From contig CAZLFD010000019.1 in the NCBI GenBank assembly GCA_964558715.1, positions 1 to 25,235 of the forward strand: a stretch of DNA of 25,235 nucleotides, read 5' to 3'. Every line of letters begins with the position of its first letter. Position 1 is the stretch's first letter. Below, piece after piece: positions 23,601 through 25,235 of the stretch. Position numbers and translations under genes: made by a program. Source of the stretch: JBGSOV01 sp964558715 (GTDB taxonomy: Bacteria > Patescibacteriota > Gracilibacteria > CAIRYL01 > GCA-016699755). Under the pieces are notes generated by a model. The model saw only the letters and a program-made list of their open reading frames with translations, searched no databases and had not been told where the DNA came from.

Positions 23601-25235
23601 AGACGATCTCGACGCGCTCGACCTCGATAAAGACAGCACTAACGAAATCCAAAACATCGCCGAGGTACTCAGCGACGGCAACGATGCTGGCGGCGCCATT
23701 ATTACCGGGCTTGGTACGCCAAGCGCCGCGAGCGATTCTGCCACCAAGGGTTATGTTGATAACCTGATTACCGGGCTCACCTGGAAAGCACCGGTCGATG
23801 ATGCCGATGGGCCAAGTGGTGCCTCGCCAGATGTACTAGGAACCCTTAGTTGTGACACCGCCGAAGAAAGCTGGGCGACCTTTAATAAAAGTGACGATGT
23901 CATTTATGTCTGTAACGGGACGAACTGGGTGCAGATCAGCAGCACCGTGGGCGATATCACCCTTTATGGTGAAGTCACCGGGAGCGTCGACAGCACCGAA
24001 GTGGCAAATAACACCATCGACAGTGCCAATATCATCGACGGACAAGTTGCCGCCGCAGACCTGGCATCGAATTCTGTCAACAGTAGTAAGATCGCCAATA
24101 ACAGTATCGTCAATGCCGATATCAATTCGGCAGCAGCGATTGCGGGCACGAAGATTTCTCCGAATTTTGGGAGTCAGAATGTGGTGACGACGGGGAACGT
24201 GGGGATTGGGACGACGGCACCGACGCAACAGTTGCACGTCAATTCTGGGATTACCAACTCTGGTATTCTTGTGGAGAGCACAGATCCATACGCGATGCTT
24301 AGTTTCAAAGACGATACTTCTGGTAGCAATGTACCTAACTTTGGAGCCTTGGGTGATAACTTTGTTTTTAGGCAACACACTAAGGAAGTGATGAGAATTC
24401 AACAAAACGGCAACGTCGGCATCGGGACGACGAGTCCGATTAGTAAGTTAACTATTTCTAATAGTCCTTTAACATTCACAGATGTCGATAACGTCTCCGC
24501 TCATCTGCAAGTGCAAAATAAAGACAGTGATACACCTGTGTGGACGCTTGGTTCTGCGGGAGGTGTATCAGAGTTTTTTGATATTAGGTCTGGTGATAAA
24601 TCTGGAACAGTACAATTCAGATTAAATACTAATAGTGGAGATTTCGATTTTAACTCTGGAGATGTGTATTTTGAAAATAGTAGCGGCAACGTCGGCATCG
24701 GGACGACGGCACCTGGGGCAAAGTTGAGTATTGAATCAAGTGTCTTACACGACGGTGTATCAATTAGTTCGCCCAATCCCTCTCTTTGGCTTAAAGACAA
24801 CACAAATAATGATAAATCCTGGAGTATTTATAATCAAGGTCAGGATGATGGCCTGGCGTTTAGGAGCCAAAATGACGATGGGTCGGGAAGCAATACGAGA
24901 ATGTTCCTTGAGCATAGCACCGGCAACGTCGGCATTGGGACGACGGCACCGGGTGCAAAGCTCGATGTAGAAGGCAACGCGCGCATCGGCGGCACGCTGA
25001 ATATGACCAACGAGCAGATCAACAACCTCGCCGCGCCCACCGCGGCCGCCGATGCGGCGACCAAGCAATACGTTGATGCGCAGGCGGGCAGTGCCGCTAG
25101 CTGGGGGAATATCTCTGGCACGCTCGGTAACCAGACCGACCTGCAAAACGCTCTCAACGCGAAGCTAGACCTGGGCGGCGGCACGCTGACCGGCGATCTT
25201 GTTTTGAATGCCGATCCTACTGCTAATCTCGGCGC
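14668..25235 (+). CDS. Giant secreted modular repeat protein, tail-fibre/adhesin-like, 3' partial (at least 3522 aa)
   Basis: The frame runs from ATG 14668 to the window edge without a stop. The first about 43 residues are a signal peptide (MKNSGHFARGYTRV, hydrophobic core, cleavage near YAA), so it is exported. The rest is rich in Asp, Gly, Asn, Thr and Ser and made of repeats: about 20 GNVGIGTT-x-P motifs, usually followed by K-L-x-V-x-G; about 16 AATK-x-YVD motifs; and four larger units with GLTWK..DADGPS, a Cys pair ending VCNGTNW, then NSAAAIAGTKISPNFGSQN. AATKQYVD and GNVGIGTT-type repeats are known from phage tail fibres and large bacterial surface proteins, so a fibrous adhesin is the likeliest role; any ligand is unknown. 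The C-terminus, where an anchor or an S74-type chaperone domain might be, lies beyond the window. Minus-strand frames here are shadows. Confidence 0.9.
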   Translation, partial: MKNSGHFARGYTRVLQKFVAVSCVFAVTLTSSSVPLGQTYAAAPANINTPYLQQIFDIFDIIFPADIWTFDPDTTTDFDADLAQQLTELAAKWTVLSSRTVEATDGTTVLDGSTGDIVISTDTNVTGDLDVDTNLNVDGTGTIDGATSVGGDLTIQTDGSLQAAPRLINVTDLSNDGTDYESFRFQIGDGTGLQRRSEGTLDIFSQDGLRLLGDMGDAATGPVSWGNDVDAGVTVINTTIDSPAIAIKPAPSQTADLTQWLDSVGTVVSVVDESGRVGVLVDDPATELDIGGSIKILPLASPPFACSSTYRGSIYYDSNNDELLVCDGASWITAASATTAAPGSDKQLLYNNNTIMTGAQIYYNSGSLGIGSSTISGTLAIDANGQIGATEFCDENGDNCESITNLAAGASQWNDVTGGINYANGNVGVGTLSPTAFLELAAGTADNPPLKLTTGVNTTTPEEGAMEFDGTDLTFSPTDATREIIAFMSDLAAINIADGDADPTNEIQGLPSVLSEDNNAGGATITGLGAPSAASDATTKDYVDTTFVKSAGDTMSGDLDMGGNEVVGLPTTTPSADDAAVSKWYVDNVGTSATQDLDSVLAQNNDGGARQIKNIANPTLDQDVATKDYVDSIGGSATQNIEGVLTVGNDTNGLEITGLPLNPTNDDNVAVSKWYVDNAASGAALSDGDKGDVTVASGVWTIDDGVVTFAKMQDLTGNNIILGRSTVGSGSVEELNATTVRNILNVEDGADVTDTTNVDAAGATMNTDTDISLNAWVLDEDDLNSDDATKVPTQQSVKAYVDNFINGLTWKNPVTDADGPDGGSPDVLGSLVCNTSNESWATYNIEEDVIYVCNGTNWIQISSTAGVTLAGDVTGATNSNVIATDAVNSLKILDNTILNADVNSAAAIAGTKITPNFGGQNVLTTGDLIIDGSDLFVDSGSNAVGINTASPAQPLHVAGNFRADGNWLSNNDALWIRSNADNSAVGPAAKLQLGTGSKKQFNILGNDRIGIGTENPTDTLTINVPTGDPGLGIEDQSSGQKRILLNPTNTGTYGSVQLGSGQSIVWRDNEDVEFGSEFDVGLVRSNLDTLRVSNTNASNFGRFEVGRTGIGATIDPSAMLKIANPGTGKSLLIKDFAGSSAESVVVDGSGYLGIGTETPENRFHVYNDGTALAGIIESDQAFTDLALRAGSTTSLDTSPRVRAQLNDLAFVTDLTERMRVTEAGNVGIGTTTPSAPLEVAGSKVLIGQNNAGYFIRNAGDTADIAVAYVNPADDIIYGSAQGNNIQFKTSGANTPGDTLYIDNSGNVGMGTSTPSNTLDVEGGTFFLPADSSAAADGDFANSQWSLWLDETGDSPFQLKAKKSDGTIIAQEVGSSFGTDWSYLDGDRGDITVTDSTTAPVWTINADAVDDTKIDWGSGAGQVDADDLSDGSTNVMFLNTERTKLAGIEALADVTDTTNVEAAGAVLETDTSTSPMQFVINEDTFATNSPTKVPTQQSVKTYVDNAILGLTWKPPVTDADGPSATTPDILGDLSCGTAEESWATFNKDNNIIYVCDGANWVQISAAAGIPNLAGEVVGPLTATEVADDVIDSANIIDGSVVSADIADGTVVNADINSAAAIAGTKISPNFGSQNITTTGNLNLSSLTGTRLTATDGSSNIVATSLSDWLAGTTNQVTVTDDADGTATLSLPQNIDSGATPTFAGMTVTEDIATGGNEVTGLPATPSGDTAAASKKYVDDNIGAISSDTLIDADSDTQIQVEEGADDDDTIRFDTAGNERMVIGDSGNVGIGTTNPGTALEVSGDITLDDGGNSALFYDVSGTRKYSVGVNSIDDTYRIGSISLGDPNTFVTVNNTGNVGIGTTAPEALLHLLATNPDLKISAASGGSATINLSGNNTNEEAKLILNNGGRFDITNNGNTSLSIDTAGNVGIGTTAPEQKLQVTGNIAVSGEEWIGANINSSYVPKSGTIGMGVNSTLVRSTNDFGLISNSNNNGTGNFIFGFGAPTVGGTGWQEAMRIVEPGNLGIGTTNPNARLHVKTNTGTNAEIDIQSGAQPHWGIYQEEGNADLNFWNAGNVLTLTDEGDTVVYGDLDMTNGQINNLAAPTAAADAATKQYVDAQAGSAASWGNISGTLGNQTDLQNALNAKLDLGGGTLTGDLVLNADPTANLGAATKQYVDSIDTNDADADPTNEIQGLGSVLAESNDGGAAQIKNILDPTLAQDAATKNYIDSNFVDLAGDTMTGDLVLNAKPTVALGAATKNYVDDEIIGALEGLSWKDPVDDADGPSGALTDDTLGGYLCNATNESWATYNSAESLVYVCSDANGDGSLYSWTNIGTTAVIPDLAGEVTGDIANTVVADNTIDSANIINGSIVDADINSAAAIAGTKISPDFGSQNVVTTGNVGIGTTSPNTKLHVAGNNISPSNPTFQVVNTASALFNGTASFLAPNMGANKHNVFYFGKSLDNRNTGQMLFRYKGDNSTDNYISFGLWGVDDVFNMTGAGNVGIGTTSPAAKLDVDGNARIGGTLDMNSNKIIELATPTIGSDAANKQYVDDQVGTVPQDNIKDSDGNTGVYTEESPNEDYIRFDTAGNERMVISPTGNVGIGTTTPGAKLDVNGNARIGGDLALSTNGSSTTTPRVFGMTDFSTGEAARWQFGDSYNAIQNTWAGSMDLYGYHTIRLVGNRNATVALPFSTISDVGVQVLNTITSQPAFVIDGASGQTADLQQWRNNAGTALSVVDSDGNFGIGTTAPSNKLSVLGNANISGNVGIGTTNPDAALDVSGDTKVSGDLSLGTSGKIAHSTPSWAPDGRFDFFPAGQTNGSFIVQEEDIFGDATPDMVFQIHPRETTGWAVIDTVKSDGLALSTLTNSDPITFNVGRSEDARLTNTLFDLQVPLDLSNNKITGVADPTLAQDAATKLYVDTQAGDAATWGNISGTLGDQTDLQNALNAKLDLAGGTLTGDLVLNADPTANLGAATKQYVDDLDALDLDKDSTNEIQNIAEVLSDGNDAGGAIITGLGTPSAASDSATKGYVDNLITGLTWKAPVDDADGPSGASPDVLGTLSCDTAEESWATFNKSDDVIYVCNGTNWVQISSTVGDITLYGEVTGSVDSTEVANNTIDSANIIDGQVAAADLASNSVNSSKIANNSIVNADINSAAAIAGTKISPNFGSQNVVTTGNVGIGTTAPTQQLHVNSGITNSGILVESTDPYAMLSFKDDTSGSNVPNFGALGDNFVFRQHTKEVMRIQQNGNVGIGTTSPISKLTISNSPLTFTDVDNVSAHLQVQNKDSDTPVWTLGSAGGVSEFFDIRSGDKSGTVQFRLNTNSGDFDFNSGDVYFENSSGNVGIGTTAPGAKLSIESSVLHDGVSISSPNPSLWLKDNTNNDKSWSIYNQGQDDGLAFRSQNDDGSGSNTRMFLEHSTGNVGIGTTAPGAKLDVEGNARIGGTLNMTNEQINNLAAPTAAADAATKQYVDAQAGSAASWGNISGTLGNQTDLQNALNAKLDLGGGTLTGDLVLNADPTANLG
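17086..17430 (+). repeat. Large repeat unit, copy 1 (GLTWK...NSAAAIAGTKI)
   Basis: It starts GLTWKNPVTDADGP, has the Cys pair module ending IYVCNGTNWIQIS, and ends NADVNSAAAIAGTKITPNFGGQN (17362-17430). It is preceded by KVPTQQSVKAYVDN. A divergent relative of only the Cys-pair part lies near 15583-15663. Confidence 0.8.
19189..19566 (+). repeat. Large repeat unit, copy 2
   Basis: It starts GLTWKPPVTDADGPS, continues EESWATFN and IYVCDGANWVQIS, and ends NADINSAAAIAGTKISPNFG (from 19498). The preceding TQQSVKTYVDN matches copy 1. The 56 bases 19501-19556 are identical to 24115-24170 in copy 4. Confidence 0.8.
20941..21173 (+). repeat. 233-bp long direct repeat, copy A
   Basis: This segment is repeated at 25003-25235 with one mismatch that I can find (G at 20951, A at 25013). 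The offset is 4062 bp, a multiple of three. It encodes MTNGQINNLAAP, AADAATKQYVD and LNAKLDLGGGTLTGDL. The last 53 bases (21121-21173) are also found exactly at 23530-23582. Confidence 0.92.
21478..21849 (+). repeat. Large repeat unit, copy 3
   Basis: It starts GLSWKDPVDDADGPSG, continues NESWATYN, and has a longer, altered end of the Cys-pair part (VCSDANGDGSLYSWTNIG). Then come NTIDSANIINGS and DADINSAAAIAGTKISPDFGSQN (21781-21849). Confidence 0.8.
23530..23582 (+). repeat. 53-bp exact repeat, third copy
   Basis: It is identical to 21121-21173 and 25183-25235. The flanking sequence is related but diverged (A-G-G-T for G-G-G-T at the protein level). Part of it, ACCGGCGATCTTGTTTTGAA, also occurs near 21385. 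Confidence 0.85.
23773..24180 (+). repeat. Large repeat unit, copy 4
   Basis: It starts GLTWKAPVDDADGPSG, continues EESWATFN and IYVCNGTNWVQIS, then NTIDSANIIDGQ with an extra NSVNSSKIANNSIV stretch, and ends NADINSAAAIAGTKISPNFGSQN (24112-24180). Confidence 0.8.
25003..25235 (+). repeat. 233-bp long direct repeat, copy B, cut by the window end
   Basis: It is nearly identical to 20941-21173. The window ends at CTCGGCGC, the exact base after which the copy at 21173 (next base G) and the copy at 23582 (next base C) diverge. Confidence 0.92.

Larger units (their letters stand above)
15940..24948 (+). repeat. Dispersed GNVGIGTT motifs, about 20 copies
   Basis: Clear copies begin at 15940, 18337, 18580, 20020, 20230, 20443, 20728, 21862, 22165, 22459, 22885, 22954, 24193, 24409, 24685 and 24922; weaker ones are near 17488, 17686, 17989 and 18121. 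Before about 20000 each uses its own synonymous codons. After that six copies (20230, 20443, 22165, 22459, 24409, 24685) share an exact 24-base sequence whose core is AACGTCGGCATCGGGACGAC; several others differ by one to three bases. Copy-to-copy distances are all multiples of three. Confidence 0.85.

Noticed and set aside
20020..24945. CRISPR array suggested by a 24-base repeat
   Set aside because: The repeats are in frame within a coding sequence, the spacing varies from 69 to over 1000 bp, and no cas gene is present.
14810..25184. Many minus-strand open frames under the giant gene, up to about 259 codons
   Set aside because: They are the antisense of a low-stop, GC-rich repeat frame; they repeat as the repeats do, have no starts with promoters, and the plus frame has a signal peptide and recognisable motifs throughout.
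20020..25235. Diversity-generating retroelement
   Set aside because: No reverse transcriptase frame or template/variable repeat pair with adenine-specific changes is visible in the window.
14668..25235. Frameshift or collapse inside the giant gene
   Set aside because: The frame holds over every line I read and all repeat distances are multiples of three, so no frameshift is seen; module copy number may still be wrong because of assembly.
1..25235. tRNA, rRNA or insertion sequence genes
   Set aside because: I found no cloverleaf, rRNA-like sequence or transposase motif on either strand.

Overview
The window looks like a piece of a bacterial genome of the Candidate Phyla Radiation (Patescibacteria), perhaps near Peregrinibacteria. 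I base this on the mix of families: a DUF4012 membrane protein, a DUF3352-like membrane protein, a lone queC, a class A penicillin-binding protein, and a giant secreted repeat protein. Almost no start codon has a Shine-Dalgarno sequence. The standard code fits, since TAA, TAG and TGA all end genes. The lineage is an inference; no rRNA or tRNA is present to place it.

Left part (1-5262) is all on the minus strand. It holds a secreted protein of unknown function (286-2103), a small helical hypothetical (2402-2899), ruvX (2963-3382), and a DUF4012 membrane protein (3379-5262) whose TGA overlaps the ruvX ATG. Intergenic spaces carry small palindromes, a heptamer array and a good promoter.

Middle part (5570-12578). 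A plus-strand run encodes an RsuA/RluB-type pseudouridine synthase, an LRV/HEAT-like repeat lipoprotein and a 1131-residue class A penicillin-binding protein with a long Ig-like tail. Convergent to it on the minus strand are queC and dnaJ. The dnaJ promoter (-35 TTGACA, 18 bp, -10 TAAAAT) lies inside a CIRCE inverted repeat, so dnaJ should be under HrcA heat-shock control.

Right part (12579-25235) is plus strand: a DUF3352-like membrane protein (12921-14525), then one open frame starting at 14668 with a signal peptide and a strong extended -10 promoter. It stays open to the end of the window (at least 3522 codons). It is built of phage tail-fibre-like repeats: about 20 GNVGIGTT motifs, about 16 K-x-Y-V-D motifs, and four copies of a larger unit about 2.1-2.3 kb apart. 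In its second half the GNVGIGTT motif is fixed at the DNA level, including synonymous positions, while the segments between copies differ widely in sequence and base composition. This looks like a modular surface adhesin diversified by recombination at short conserved borders. The window stops inside a 233-bp near-exact repeat, exactly where two internal copies diverge, which looks like a repeat-induced contig end.

Most of the window codes for cell-envelope functions: peptidoglycan synthesis, a lipoprotein, membrane-anchored proteins and a giant secreted fibre. Housekeeping genes (ruvX, the pseudouridine synthase, queC, dnaJ) lie between them.
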